Part shown: in pieces, positions 43,601-53,291 of the stretch | Layout of the letters: the number at the start of each line of letters is the position of its first letter | Position numbering within the stretch: the first letter of the stretch is position 1 | Source: DASSUW01 sp963789005 | GTDB taxonomy: Bacteria > Actinomycetota > Thermoleophilia > Solirubrobacterales > Solirubrobacteraceae | Direction of reading: 5' to 3' | NCBI GenBank assembly: GCA_963789005.1 | Contig: CAWBIZ010000004.1 | Coordinates: 248,001 to 312,000, forward strand | Length of the DNA stretch: 64,000 nt | Position numbers and translations under genes: made by a program | The notes under the pieces: generated by a model | What the model saw: only the letters and a program-made list of their open reading frames with translations | Databases searched by the model: none | Told to the model about the DNA's origin: nothing

Positions 43601-44407
43601 TTGGTCCGAAGCGTCGCCGATCGTGCCTTCCTGCCGGCCAAGAGCCTGCTGGAGGAAGTCGGGGACATGATGATCCTGACCGGCAAGACGATCATGTCTG
43701 CCGTCAGGCCGCCGTACCCCTACGGCGGCGAGTTCGTCTCGCAGTTCCTGTTCGCGCTCAAGCTGTGCTGGTTCCCGCTGATCGTCTCCACGGTCGCGTT
43801 CGGCTACGGCGCGCCAGGCCTGCAGGCCGCCAACTTCCTCAACCTGTTCGGCTCGATCGACCGCCTCGGCGGGTTCTTCGTGCTCGCCTCCATCCGCGAG
43901 TTCGCCCCGTTCGTGACCGCGATCGTGCTCGCCGGCGTGGCCGGCACCGCGATCACCGCCGACCTCGGCGCGCGCAAGATCCGCGAGGAGCTCGACGCGC
44001 TGCAGGTGCTGGGCGTCGACCCGGTCAAGAACCTCGTCGTCCCGCGCTTCCTCGCGCTGATGCTCGTGACCGGCCTGTTCGACGTCTACGCGCTGCTGTT
44101 CGGCATCTTCGGCGGCGTCGTCGCCACGCTCACCAACGGGGCCCCGCTCGGCCCGTTCTGGGCCACGTTCTTCACCAACTCGTCGGTCGTCGACCTCTGG
44201 GGCTCGGTCCTCAAGTGCACGATGTTCGGCGCCATCATCGCGATCGTCTGCTGTTACAAGGGCATGACCGCCTCGGGCGGCGCGCAGGGCGTCGGCCGCG
44301 CCGTCAACCAGGCCGTCGTCGTCTCCACGCTCGGCGTCTTCGCCTTCAACTACGTCTTCACGCAGACGCTGCTGGCGACCCACCCGGAGATCGTGAACAT
44401 CAAGTAG
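43601..44407 (+). CDS. yrbEA: YrbE-type (MlaE family) ABC permease, first copy
   Basis: 268 residues, about five membrane helices (FPLIVSTVAFGYGAPGLQA; FAPFVTAIVLAGVAGTAITA; FLALMLVTGLFDVYALLFG). The segment ITADLGARKIREELDALQVL is the conserved MlaE loop. Works as permease of the Mce lipid transporter with the second YrbE protein and the MceG ATPase. The start is a TTG with a strong ribosome-binding site; later starts would cut conserved sequence. First gene of a long operon. Confidence 0.92.
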   Translation: MVRSVADRAFLPAKSLLEEVGDMMILTGKTIMSAVRPPYPYGGEFVSQFLFALKLCWFPLIVSTVAFGYGAPGLQAANFLNLFGSIDRLGGFFVLASIREFAPFVTAIVLAGVAGTAITADLGARKIREELDALQVLGVDPVKNLVVPRFLALMLVTGLFDVYALLFGIFGGVVATLTNGAPLGPFWATFFTNSSVVDLWGSVLKCTMFGAIIAIVCCYKGMTASGGAQGVGRAVNQAVVVSTLGVFAFNYVFTQTLLATHPEIVNIK

Positions 44408-44409
44408 CC

Positions 44410-45210
44410 ATGGGTCAGCGATGGACGGCACTCCCGCGCGACTGGCTCGCCTCCTTCGGCGAGATCGTCCGCTTCTGCGCGACCGTGGTGGCCGAGGTCT
44501 TCACGCTCAAGGTGTTCCGCTTCTTCGGCGAGGCGCTGCGCCAGGCCGGGCTGCTGATCCTCTCCTCGACGCTCGTGATCTGGGGCCTGATCTTCATCAT
44601 CGGCCTGCAGTGCGGGATCGAGGGCGCGTACTTCAACCGCGCCGTCGGCGCCCCCGCCTACGCCGGCGTGTTCGCCGCGTGGTGCGACCTGCGCGAGCTC
44701 GTGCCGTACGCCTTCGGCTACATGATGGCCGCCAAGGTCGGCACCGGGATCGTCGCCGAGCTGGGCTCGATGCGCATCTCCGACGAGATCGACGCGCTCG
44801 AGGTCATGGGCATCTCCTCGATGACGTTCCTGTGCGCCACCCGCCTGCTGGCCGCCTGGCTCGTGCTGCCGTTCATGTACCTGGCGGGCATCGGCGCCGG
44901 CTTCTTCGCCTCCTACCTGGCGGTGGTCGAGCAGATCGGGGAGGTCTCGAGCGGCGGCTACTTCCTGATCTTCTGGATGTTCCAGAACCCGCCCGACCTC
45001 ATCTACAGCGTGCTCAAGGCGATGGCGATGGCGACGGTGATCGTGCTCGTCGGCTGCTACTACGGCTATACGGCGAGCGGCGGCCCGGTCGGGGTGGGGA
45101 CCGCCACGGCGAAGTCGATGGTGCTCAACATCGTGCTGGTGCACCTGATCGGCATGCTGGGCACACAGGTCTTCTGGGGTGCAAACCCTCGAGCCCCCAT
45201 CGGAGGATAA
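44410..45210 (+). CDS. yrbEB: YrbE-type (MlaE family) ABC permease, second copy
   Basis: 266 residues, related to the previous permease: ILSSTLVIWGLIFIIGLQCG, YAFGYMMAAKVGTGIVAELG, SMRISDEIDALEVMGISSM. Two non-identical YrbE permeases are the norm in actinobacterial mce operons and form a heterodimer. Two-base gap to the previous gene and none to the ATPase (TAAGTG). Confidence 0.92.
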   Translation: MGQRWTALPRDWLASFGEIVRFCATVVAEVFTLKVFRFFGEALRQAGLLILSSTLVIWGLIFIIGLQCGIEGAYFNRAVGAPAYAGVFAAWCDLRELVPYAFGYMMAAKVGTGIVAELGSMRISDEIDALEVMGISSMTFLCATRLLAAWLVLPFMYLAGIGAGFFASYLAVVEQIGEVSSGGYFLIFWMFQNPPDLIYSVLKAMAMATVIVLVGCYYGYTASGGPVGVGTATAKSMVLNIVLVHLIGMLGTQVFWGANPRAPIGG

Positions 45211-46029
45211 GTGAGCACCGAGCAGCATCAGGACGAATATAAGTGGCACACCGGCAAGCAGCGCCCGACCGGCGTCGAGGACGCCGTGGAGTTCGTCGAC
45301 GTGCACAAGTCGTTCGGCCGCAACCAGATCCTGCGCGGGCTCAACATGGGGATCCCGAACGACAAGATCTCGATGATCCTCGGGCCCTCGGGCACCGGCA
45401 AGTCGGTCTGCATCAAGCACATGGTCGGCCTGCTGTATCCCGACGAGGGCGACGTGCTGGTCCACGGCGAGTCGGTCCCCGGCATGCGCGACGACGACCT
45501 CTTCGACATGCGCAAGCGCTTCGGCGTGCTGTTCCAGGACGGCGCGCTGTTCGGCTCGATGAACCTCTACGACAACGTCGCGTTCCCGCTCCGCCAGCAC
45601 ACCGACAAGGGCGAGGACGAGGTCGAGGACATCGTCATGCGCCGCCTGCGCGAGGTCGGCCTCGAGCAGTCGCTCGACAAGATGCCGAACGAGCTGTCGG
45701 GCGGCATGCGCAAGCGCGCCGGGTTCGCGCGCGCGCTGGTGCTCGACCCCGACATCGTGCTCTTCGACGAGCCCGACTCCGGCCTGGACCCCGTCCGCAC
45801 GGCCCTCCTGTGCGAGCTGATCAAGGAGGTCCACGAGGAGAACGGCGGCGCCTACGTGGTCATCACCCACGACATCATGTCCGCCAAGCGCGTGGCGGAG
45901 TACATCGCCGTGCTGTGGCGCGGGCGGATCGTGGAGTCGGGCCCCGCCGAGGATCTCTTCAGCTCCGACAACCAGTTCGTGCGCCAGTTCCTCTCCGGCG
46001 CCTCGCAGGGCCCGCTCGGCATGGAATAG
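45211..46029 (+). CDS. mceG: Mce-system ABC ATPase (MceG/Mkl/MlaF type)
   Basis: 272 residues. Walker A GPSGTGKSV, signature ELSGGMRKRAGFARAL, Walker B IVLFDEPDSGLD and H-loop VITHDIMSAKRVAEYI. The sequence and the C-terminal extension match Mkl/MceG and MlaF. In mycobacteria the ATPase is usually encoded away from mce operons; here it sits between the permeases and the Mce proteins, as in other early-branching actinobacteria and as with MlaF in proteobacteria. Confidence 0.93.
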   Translation: MSTEQHQDEYKWHTGKQRPTGVEDAVEFVDVHKSFGRNQILRGLNMGIPNDKISMILGPSGTGKSVCIKHMVGLLYPDEGDVLVHGESVPGMRDDDLFDMRKRFGVLFQDGALFGSMNLYDNVAFPLRQHTDKGEDEVEDIVMRRLREVGLEQSLDKMPNELSGGMRKRAGFARALVLDPDIVLFDEPDSGLDPVRTALLCELIKEVHEENGGAYVVITHDIMSAKRVAEYIAVLWRGRIVESGPAEDLFSSDNQFVRQFLSGASQGPLGME

Positions 46030-46038
46030 CCCCTTGGT

Positions 46039-46077
46039 CCGTCCTCTGGACGGAAGTACCGGCCCTGCCTGACCGGT
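46039..46077 (+). promoter_or_regulatory. Two short hairpins between mceG and the first mce gene
   Basis: CCGTCC-TCT-GGACGG (46039-46053) and ACCGG / CCGGT (46058-46062 with 46073-46077). They start ten bases after the mceG stop. With the ribosome-binding site and minigene that follow, they could act as an attenuator or processing site that lowers or adjusts expression of the Mce proteins relative to the permeases. Confidence 0.4.
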
Positions 46078-46126
46078 GGGTCGCTACTGTTGCGCCTTGT
46101 TCCTGGGGGACGTGACGGAGAGGGTT

Positions 46127-46171
46127 GTGAGGAGGCCCGGAGCTCATCGGATGAGGGAGCGACGCTTGTGA
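46127..46171 (+). CDS. 14-residue arginine-rich leader minigene before the first mce gene
   Basis: Reads MRRPGAHRMRERRL then TGA, with a strong ribosome-binding site (GGAGAGG) about six bases upstream. The stop overlaps the GTG start of the first mce gene (GTGA). Six of 14 residues are Arg. Likely a translated leader that couples to the mce gene; a regulatory role is inferred. Confidence 0.35.
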   Translation: MRRPGAHRMRERRL

Positions 46172-47511
46172 CGGTGGCCAGGGCGGCCGCGGCCAGCGCG
46201 ATCGCGCTCGCCGTGGCGCTCACGGTCTGGCTGCTGCTCTTCCGATCCGACGGGGGCACCGAGTACACGCTGCTCTTCCAGAGCGCGGGCCAGCTGGTCA
46301 AGGACGACGACGTCCAGGTCGGCGGCCGGCGGGTCGGCTCGATCCGCGAGATCACCCTCACCGACGACAACCAGGCGGCCGTCAAGGTCACCGTCGAGGA
46401 GCCCTACGCGCCGCTGCGCGAGGGCACCAGGGCGGTCATCCGGCTCACCTCGCTGTCGGGCATCGCCAACCGCTACGTGGCGCTCGCGCCGGCGCCCGGC
46501 GACGCCAAGGAGCTGTCCGACGGCGCCACGTTGCGCGCCTCGGCCACCACCGACGTCGTCGACCTCGACCAGATCTTCAACACGCTCGACGACCGCACCC
46601 GGGGCGACCTCGCCGACGTCATCAAGGGCTTCGCCACCCAGTACGAGGGCAAGGGCGACGAGGCCGGCCAGTCGGCCAAGTACTTCAACCCGGTGCTCTC
46701 GAGCTCGCGCAGCCTCGTCCAGGAGGTGACGGAGGACGAGGGGGCGCTCACGCGCTTCCTCGTCAACTCGTCGCGCGCGGTGACCGCGATCGCCGAGCGC
46801 CGCGACGACCTCTCGAGCCTGATCGGCAACGCCAACCAGACGGCGACGGCGATCGGGCAGGAGAACGCCGCGCTGGCGCGCGCGCTCGGGCTGCTGCCGA
46901 CCACGCTGCGGCGCGCGAACACGACCTTCGTCAACCTCCGCGCCACGCTCGACGACCTCGACGTGCTGGTCGCCGAGTCCAAGCCCGCCACGCGCGACCT
47001 GGCGCCGTTCCTGCGCGAGCTGCGCCCGCTGGTGGCCGCCGCCCGGCCCACGATCCGCGACCTGCGCACGCTCGTCCGCCGGCCCGGGACCGACAACGAC
47101 CTCGTCGAGGCCACGCGCAAGCTGCCGCGCCTGCAGCGCGTGGCCACGCCCGCGTTCCGCACCGGCCGCCAGGCGCTGGTGCGCGCCCAGCCGGTGCTCG
47201 AGTTCGTGCGGCCCTACACACCCGATCTCGTCGGCTGGTTCCGTGACTTCGGCCAGGGCGCCGCGAACTACGACGCGAACGGCCACTTCGCCCGCATCCA
47301 GCCGATCTTCAACGCCTTCTCGTTCACCGACAACCCGGCCGGTGGCCTGCTGACGCCGATCCCGCCCTCGGCGCGCTTCGACGGCGCGCAGACTGGCGTC
47401 ATCCGCCGCTGCCCGGGCGCCGCCACCCAGGCGCCGGCCGACGGCTCGGCCCCGTTCACCGACGGCGGCGACCTCGACTGCGATCCGTCGCTGGTGCTCC
47501 CCGGCCCATGA
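46168..47511 (+). CDS. Mce family protein 1 (MlaD domain)
   Basis: 447 residues. N-terminal membrane helix (AAASAIALAVALTVWLLLF), MCE domain at about residues 30-115 (VQVGGRRVGSIREITLTDDN) and a long helical region with heptad patterns (LRRANTTFVNLRATLDDLDV), ending in a Cys-containing tail. Mce proteins form hexameric rings and tubes that carry lipids across the envelope. GTG 46168 was chosen over an upstream TTG because it begins just before the membrane helix. First of six consecutive mce genes. Confidence 0.9.
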   Translation: MTVARAAAASAIALAVALTVWLLLFRSDGGTEYTLLFQSAGQLVKDDDVQVGGRRVGSIREITLTDDNQAAVKVTVEEPYAPLREGTRAVIRLTSLSGIANRYVALAPAPGDAKELSDGATLRASATTDVVDLDQIFNTLDDRTRGDLADVIKGFATQYEGKGDEAGQSAKYFNPVLSSSRSLVQEVTEDEGALTRFLVNSSRAVTAIAERRDDLSSLIGNANQTATAIGQENAALARALGLLPTTLRRANTTFVNLRATLDDLDVLVAESKPATRDLAPFLRELRPLVAAARPTIRDLRTLVRRPGTDNDLVEATRKLPRLQRVATPAFRTGRQALVRAQPVLEFVRPYTPDLVGWFRDFGQGAANYDANGHFARIQPIFNAFSFTDNPAGGLLTPIPPSARFDGAQTGVIRRCPGAATQAPADGSAPFTDGGDLDCDPSLVLPGP

Positions 47512-49022
47512 GGCGCGTCGTCGCCATCTTCCTGCTGCTCGCCGCCGCGGCCGCGTTCGCGGTCGTCGCGCTGGGCGCCGGCGACGAGGGTGGCGGCGAC
47601 TACAAGGTCCGCGCGATCTTCGAGAACGCCGGCTTCGTGATCGCCGGCGAGGACGTGAAGGTCGCCGGCGTCAAGGTCGGCTCGATCGACGCCGTCGAGG
47701 TGACCGACGACTACAAGGCCGCGGTCGTGCTCGACATCACGGACGAGGGCTATCAGGACTTCCGCCAGGACGCCGAGTGCCTGGTGCGCCCGCAGTCGCT
47801 GATCGGCGAGCGGTTCGTCGAGTGCGAGGTGACGCAGGCGCGCGCCGCCGGCACCGACCCGCCGCCCGGGCTCGAGCGGCTCGAGGACGGCCCGGGGGAG
47901 GGGCAATACCTGCTGCCGGTGGAGCGGACCGCCAAGTCGGTCGACCTCGACCTCGTCAACAACATCATGCGCGAGCCGGTCCGCCAGCGGCTCTCGATCA
48001 TCCTCTCCGACCTCGGCATCGGCGTCGCCGGGCGCGGCAAGGACCTGGCCGCGGTCATCCGCCGCGCCGACCCGGCGCTGCGCGAGGTCGACGAGGTCCT
48101 GAAGATCCTCGCCCAGCAGAACGATCGGCTCGAGACGCTGGCGGTCGACTCCGACACGATCATGCAGCCGCTGGCCCGCGAGCGGCGGCGGGTGAGCGGC
48201 GCGCTGACGAACATGGGCGAGGTCGCCGAGGCCACCAACGAGCGCGGCGCCGAGCTCGAGGCCGACATCGAGCGGCTGCCGGAGTTCCTGCGCGAGCTGC
48301 GGCCCACGATGGTCCGCCTCGGCGCGCTCAGCGACGAGATGACGCCGGTGCTCTCCGACCTCGGCGAGGTGGCGCCGGACATCAACCGGCTCGTGCTGCA
48401 GCTCGGCCCGTTCGCGCAGGCCGGCCGGCCGGCGCTCGACTCGCTCGGCGAGGCGGCCGTGGCCGGGATCCCGGCGGTGCGCGCGGCCCGCCCGGTGGTC
48501 CGCGACCTGCGGCAGCTGGCCCGCGCCGTCCGGCCGGTGGGCGCGAACGCCCGGCGCCTGCTCGAGTCCTTCCAGCGGACCGGCGGGATCAACCGCGCGA
48601 TGGACTACATCTTCTACCAGGTGGCCGCCATCAACGGGTTCGACTCGTTCGGCCACTACCTGCGGGCCGCGCTGCTGGTCAACCAGTGCTCGAACTACGC
48701 GATCACGGCCGCGTTCGGGTGCTCGTCGAACTTCGACTCAGGCGCGTCGGCGACGGCGACCGGGTCGTCGGGCAAGCCTCGCGACTCCGTGCTGCAGCGC
48801 ACCGCGGCCGCGCTCGCGGGCGCGCTCGGGCTCCCTGGCGGCGACGACGCTCCGGCCGCGGCGGAGACGCCCGCGCAGCCGGAGCCGGAGCCCGAGCCCG
48901 AGCCGGAGACCGCCGTGCCGGCGCCGGCGCCGACCGCGGCGCCCGCCCCGTCCGCGACGCCGAGCCCGGCGCCGACGCAGACCGACGCGCTGCTCGACTA
49001 CCTGTTCGGGGGCGAGGGATGA
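47508..49022 (+). CDS. Mce family protein 2 (MlaD domain)
   Basis: 504 residues. Signal anchor RVVAIFLLLAAAAAFAVVAL, MCE domain (VKVAGVKVGSIDAVEVTDDY), helical region (VDSDTIMQPLARERRRVSGA) and a long low-complexity Pro/Glu/Ala C terminus (EPEPEPEPETAVPAPAP) that may extend into or through the cell wall. Two cysteines occur in NQCSNYAITAAFGCSSNF. ATG overlaps the previous stop (ATGA). Confidence 0.9.
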   Translation: MRRVVAIFLLLAAAAAFAVVALGAGDEGGGDYKVRAIFENAGFVIAGEDVKVAGVKVGSIDAVEVTDDYKAAVVLDITDEGYQDFRQDAECLVRPQSLIGERFVECEVTQARAAGTDPPPGLERLEDGPGEGQYLLPVERTAKSVDLDLVNNIMREPVRQRLSIILSDLGIGVAGRGKDLAAVIRRADPALREVDEVLKILAQQNDRLETLAVDSDTIMQPLARERRRVSGALTNMGEVAEATNERGAELEADIERLPEFLRELRPTMVRLGALSDEMTPVLSDLGEVAPDINRLVLQLGPFAQAGRPALDSLGEAAVAGIPAVRAARPVVRDLRQLARAVRPVGANARRLLESFQRTGGINRAMDYIFYQVAAINGFDSFGHYLRAALLVNQCSNYAITAAFGCSSNFDSGASATATGSSGKPRDSVLQRTAAALAGALGLPGGDDAPAAAETPAQPEPEPEPEPETAVPAPAPTAAPAPSATPSPAPTQTDALLDYLFGGEG

Positions 49023-50416
49023 GCGGCCGCGCCGGCGTCGCCGGCAACCCCGTCCTGATCGGCGCGGCCACGATCCTCGTCGTCCTCGTGGCGGTCTTCC
49101 TGGCCTACAACGCCAACCAGGGGCTGCCGTTCGTCCCGACCTACGAGCTCAAGGCCGAGGTGCCGAGCGCCGCCAACCTCGTGGTCGGCAACGACGTGCG
49201 GATCGGCGGCTCGCGGGTCGGCTTCGTCAGCGCCATCGAGGCCAAGCGCCGCGACGACGGCTCGACGATCGCGGTGCTCGACCTCACGATGGAGCGCGAC
49301 GCCTCGCCGCTCCCGCGCGACTCGACGCTGATCATCCGCCCGCGCTCCGCGCTCGGCCTGAAGTTCGTCGAGGTCACGCGCGGCAGCGACGAGCGCGGCT
49401 TCGCCGACGGCGCCACCATCCCGATCGCGGCTGCCACGCCGGCGCCCGTCGAGTTCGACGAGGTGCTGAGCATGTTCGACGACGACACGCGCGAGGCCGC
49501 CGCCGCCAACACGACCGGCTTCGGCGACGCGTTCGCGGGCCGCGGCGAGTCGATCAACACCGCGATCGGCGCGTTCCGGACGCTGCTGCGCGACGTCATC
49601 CCGGTCGCCCAGAACCTCTCGTCGCGCGACACCAACCTGCGGCGCTTCGTGCGCGAGCTGTCCGACGCCGCGGCGATCGTGGCGCCCGCGGCCGAGACCC
49701 AGGCCGAGCTGTTCGCCAACCTCGACACCACCTTCGGCGCCCTGCGCGAGGTCGCCCGGCCGTACATCCAGGACTCGATCAGCGGCGGGCGCGCCCCGCT
49801 CGACGCCGGGATCCGCTCGTTCCCGATCCAGCGTCCGTTCCTGCGCAACACCGAAGGGCTGTTCCGCGAGCTGCGGCCCGGCACGGCGGCGCTGCGCACG
49901 TCGGCGCCCACGATCGCGGACGCGCTGGTCGAGGGGACGCGCGTGCTGCCGCGCACGCCGCCGTTCAACCGGCGCCTGCTGTCGCTGCTGCGGGAGCTGG
50001 AGACGTTCGCCGAGGACCCGATGGTCCCGCGCGGGCTGCGCGCGACGACCGGGGCGCTGAACTCGCTCGGGCCGACGCTGGCGTACCTCACTCCGGCGCA
50101 GACGTCGTGCAACTACGTGACGCTGTGGTTCCGCAACGTCGCCTCGCTGCTCAGCGAGGGCGACCGCAACGGCACCTGGCAGCGCTTCATCATCATCGCC
50201 ACGCCGCAGGGGCCGAACAACGAGGGCGGCCCCGCGAACGCGCCGGCCGACGGCCCTACCGAGGACAACCACCTCCACACGAACCCGTACCCGAACACGC
50301 TCGCGCCCGGCCAGCCGCGCGAGTGCGAGGCCGGCAACGAGCCCTACGCCAGCGGCGAGACCGTGATCGGCAACGTCGCCGGCACGCAGCGCGGGAGCAC
50401 GGAGGGCAACCCCTGA
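49019..50416 (+). CDS. Mce family protein 3 (MlaD domain)
   Basis: 465 residues. Signal anchor LIGAATILVVLVAVFLAYNA, MCE domain (NLVVGNDVRIGGSRVGFVSA), then a helical region (ELSDAAAIVAPAAETQAELF). Cysteines late in the protein (AQTSCNYVTLWF, PRECEAGNEP). Four-base overlap with the previous gene and one-base overlap with the next (TGATG). Confidence 0.9.
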   Translation: MSGRAGVAGNPVLIGAATILVVLVAVFLAYNANQGLPFVPTYELKAEVPSAANLVVGNDVRIGGSRVGFVSAIEAKRRDDGSTIAVLDLTMERDASPLPRDSTLIIRPRSALGLKFVEVTRGSDERGFADGATIPIAAATPAPVEFDEVLSMFDDDTREAAAANTTGFGDAFAGRGESINTAIGAFRTLLRDVIPVAQNLSSRDTNLRRFVRELSDAAAIVAPAAETQAELFANLDTTFGALREVARPYIQDSISGGRAPLDAGIRSFPIQRPFLRNTEGLFRELRPGTAALRTSAPTIADALVEGTRVLPRTPPFNRRLLSLLRELETFAEDPMVPRGLRATTGALNSLGPTLAYLTPAQTSCNYVTLWFRNVASLLSEGDRNGTWQRFIIIATPQGPNNEGGPANAPADGPTEDNHLHTNPYPNTLAPGQPRECEAGNEPYASGETVIGNVAGTQRGSTEGNP

Positions 50417-51960
50417 TGCGCCGTCGCCGCCCGCCCCGCAACAGCACGCTCGGGCTGATCGCGCTCGCCGTCGCGGTCGCGCTCGTCTACCTCGGCTTCA
50501 CGAAGGACATCCCGTTCACCACGCCCTACCAGGTCAACGGCGTGTTCGAGTCGGCGAACTCGATCCGGCGCGGCTCGCCCGTGCGGATCGCCGGCGTCGA
50601 GGTCGGCAAGGTCCAGGAGGTCAAGCCGCACGAGGGCACCGACGCCGCCGTCGTGGTCATGCAGATCGACGAAGACGGGCTGCCGCTGCACACCGACGCC
50701 ACGGCCAAGATCCGCCCGCGGATCTTCCTCGAAGGCAACTTCTTCGTCGACATCGAGCCCGGCTCGCCGGAGGCGCCCGAGCTCGAGGACGGCGGCACGC
50801 TGAAGGTCACCCAGACGGCCTCGCCGGTCCAGCTCGACGAGGTCCTGACCGCGCTGCAGTCCGACTCGCGCGAGGACCTCAAGGACCTGCTCGAGGGCCT
50901 CGCCGTGGCGCTCAACTCCGAGCCGACCGCCGCCCAGGACCGCGACGCCGACCCGCTGGCGCGCGGCGAGACGGCCGCCGAGTCGTTCAACGACGCCTAC
51001 GACGACATCCCGGAGGCCGAGCGCTCGACCGCCCAGGTGCTCGAGGCGTTCCTCGGCACCGAGCCCACCCGCGACCTCGCGCGCCTGATCGACGGCACGG
51101 CGCGCACGACCGCCGCGCTGGCGCGCAACGAGAACGCGCTCCAGGGCCTGATCACGAACCTCAACACCACGCTGGCGGCCTTCGCCTCCGAGGCGGGCAA
51201 CCTGCGCAGCTCGATCGCCGAGCTGCCCGGCACGCTGGAGTCCGCCAACGGCGCGCTCGCGTCGCTCAACGCCGCCTTCCCGCCCACGCGCGCGTTCGCG
51301 CGCGAGATCCTCCCCGGCGTACGGGAGACGCCCGCGACGATCGCGGCCGCGTTCCCGTGGATCGAGCAGGCGCGCCCGCTGATGGGCCCGCGCGAGCTCG
51401 GCGGCCTGGCGCGCGAGCTGTCGCCGGCGACGGCCGACCTCGCGCGGCTCACCGACCGCGCGATCGAGCTGCTCCCGCAGACGACGCTCGTCTCGCGCTG
51501 CGCGCGCGACGTCATCCTGCCGACGGGCGACGTCGTCATCCAGGACGAGTTCACGACCGGCGTCGAGAACTACAAGGAGTTCTTCTACACGCTCGTCGGG
51601 CTCTCGGGCGAGGGCCAGAACTTCGACGGCAACGGCATGTACGTGCGCTTCCAGCCCGGCGGCGGCTCGCAGCAGGTGTCGCTCGGCTCGGAGTCCTCGA
51701 ACTCCGGGCAGCTGTTCGGCAACAACGTCGCCGTGCCGCTCGGCAACCGGCCGTTCTATCCCGGCTCGCGCTCGCCCTACCGGCCCGACGCGCCGTGCTA
51801 CCAGCAGCGGCTGCCCGAGCTCAACGGCCCGGCGGCCGCGAAGTCGGAGCCCACCGGCCAGGCGGCCGCCGCGGCGGCCGCGCGCAACTCGCTGCCGCTG
51901 CTGCGGGCCAAGCTGCGGCCGTTCGGAACCGCGTCGGCAGCAAAGAAGAAGAAGCGATGA
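50416..51960 (+). CDS. Mce family protein 4 (MlaD domain)
   Basis: 514 residues. Basic N terminus and anchor (GLIALAVAVALVYLGFT), MCE domain (PVRIAGVEVGKVQEVKPHEG), an acidic insertion around residues 150-200 (AAQDRDADPLARGETAAE), helical part (NTTLAAFASEAGNLRSSIAE) and a basic tail ending AAKKKKR. The unusual acidic insertion and Lys-rich end are not shared by its five neighbours. Confidence 0.9.
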   Translation: MRRRRPPRNSTLGLIALAVAVALVYLGFTKDIPFTTPYQVNGVFESANSIRRGSPVRIAGVEVGKVQEVKPHEGTDAAVVVMQIDEDGLPLHTDATAKIRPRIFLEGNFFVDIEPGSPEAPELEDGGTLKVTQTASPVQLDEVLTALQSDSREDLKDLLEGLAVALNSEPTAAQDRDADPLARGETAAESFNDAYDDIPEAERSTAQVLEAFLGTEPTRDLARLIDGTARTTAALARNENALQGLITNLNTTLAAFASEAGNLRSSIAELPGTLESANGALASLNAAFPPTRAFAREILPGVRETPATIAAAFPWIEQARPLMGPRELGGLARELSPATADLARLTDRAIELLPQTTLVSRCARDVILPTGDVVIQDEFTTGVENYKEFFYTLVGLSGEGQNFDGNGMYVRFQPGGGSQQVSLGSESSNSGQLFGNNVAVPLGNRPFYPGSRSPYRPDAPCYQQRLPELNGPAAAKSEPTGQAAAAAAARNSLPLLRAKLRPFGTASAAKKKKR

Positions 51961-53291
51961 AGGTCGCGATCCGCAAGCACCTGCGCGACTTCGTGGCCGT
52001 GCTCGGCCTGATCCTCGTGTCGCTGATCGTGATCGTGGTCATCCTCGACAACCAGCGCCTGACGCTGCCGAACGGCTTCCCGGTGCTGGGCGCCGACCTG
52101 CGCGAGGTCGAGGCCGAGCTCGAGACCGCGCAGGCCGTCACTCCCGGCCAGGGCCAGACCGTCAACATCGCGGGCGTCGAGGTCGGCCAGATCTCGAGCG
52201 TGCGGCTCGAGGACGGCAAGGCGATCGTGGGGATGAAGATCGAGCGCGAGCACGCGACGATCTTCCGCGACGCGAGCATCCTCCTGCGGCCCAAGACCGG
52301 CCTCAAGGACATGGTCGCCGAGCTCACGCCGGGCACCCGCTCGGCGGGCGAGCTGCGCGACGGCGAGCGCATCCCTGCCTCCCAGACGCTGCCCGACGTC
52401 AACCTCGACGAGATCCTCGCCTCGCTCGACGCCGACACGCGCGACTACCTGCGGCTGCTGCTGGGCGACGGCGCACAGGCGCTGCGCGGCAACGGGCCGG
52501 AGCTGGCGCAGACGCTGCGGCGGATCGAGCCGACCGCCCGCTACGCGCGCCAGGTCAACGAGCAGCTGGCCACGCGCCGCCAGAACATCAAGCGCGTGAT
52601 CCACAACTTCTCGCTGCTGATGGAGGAGCTGGGGAGCAAGGACGACCAGGTCGCCGAGTTCGTCGAGAACTCGAACGCCGTGTTCTCCACGCTCGCCCGC
52701 CAGGACGCCAACATCCGCGCGACGCTGCGCGAGCTGCCGTCGGCGCTCGATGCGACGCAGGAGGCGCTGGCCAGCGCCGACGCGATGGCGACCGAGCTCG
52801 GGCCGACGCTCGAGGACCTGCGGCCGGCGGCCCGCGCGCTCGGGCCGGCGCTGCGCCAGACGCGCCCGTTCCTCACGGAGACGACGCCGATCATCCGCGA
52901 CGAGCTGCGGCCGTTCACGCGCGCCGCGCTGCCGACCGTGCGCGAGCTGCGGCCGGCCATGCGCGACCTCGCGGCCGCCACGCCCGACCTCACGCGCACG
53001 TTCCGCGTGCTCAACGCGCTGGTCAACACGCTCGCCTACAACCCGCCCGGGCGCACGCGCGAGGGCTACCTGTTCTGGCTCTCGTGGGCCAACCATGTCG
53101 GCGCCACCGTGTTCGCCACGCAGGACGCGCACGGGCCGATCCGGCACGGGCTCGTCGTCCTCTCCTGCAACACCGCCCAGCTGCTCGACGTGGTCGCCGA
53201 GTCCAACCCGCAGCTGGGGACGCTCGTCGAGCTCCTCAACGCGCCGGATCAGGCCGGCGTCTGCCCGCAGTCGACCCAGGGCGACGGATGA
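51957..53291 (+). CDS. Mce family protein 5 (MlaD domain)
   Basis: 444 residues. Anchor FVAVLGLILVSLIVIVVILD, MCE domain (TVNIAGVEVGQISSVRLEDG), and a helical region with repeated ELRP-type motifs (RDELRPFTRAALPTVRELRP). In mycobacterial operons the fifth member (MceE) is a lipoprotein; here no lipobox cysteine follows the membrane helix. ATGA overlaps at both ends. Confidence 0.9.
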   Translation: MKVAIRKHLRDFVAVLGLILVSLIVIVVILDNQRLTLPNGFPVLGADLREVEAELETAQAVTPGQGQTVNIAGVEVGQISSVRLEDGKAIVGMKIEREHATIFRDASILLRPKTGLKDMVAELTPGTRSAGELRDGERIPASQTLPDVNLDEILASLDADTRDYLRLLLGDGAQALRGNGPELAQTLRRIEPTARYARQVNEQLATRRQNIKRVIHNFSLLMEELGSKDDQVAEFVENSNAVFSTLARQDANIRATLRELPSALDATQEALASADAMATELGPTLEDLRPAARALGPALRQTRPFLTETTPIIRDELRPFTRAALPTVRELRPAMRDLAAATPDLTRTFRVLNALVNTLAYNPPGRTREGYLFWLSWANHVGATVFATQDAHGPIRHGLVVLSCNTAQLLDVVAESNPQLGTLVELLNAPDQAGVCPQSTQGDG

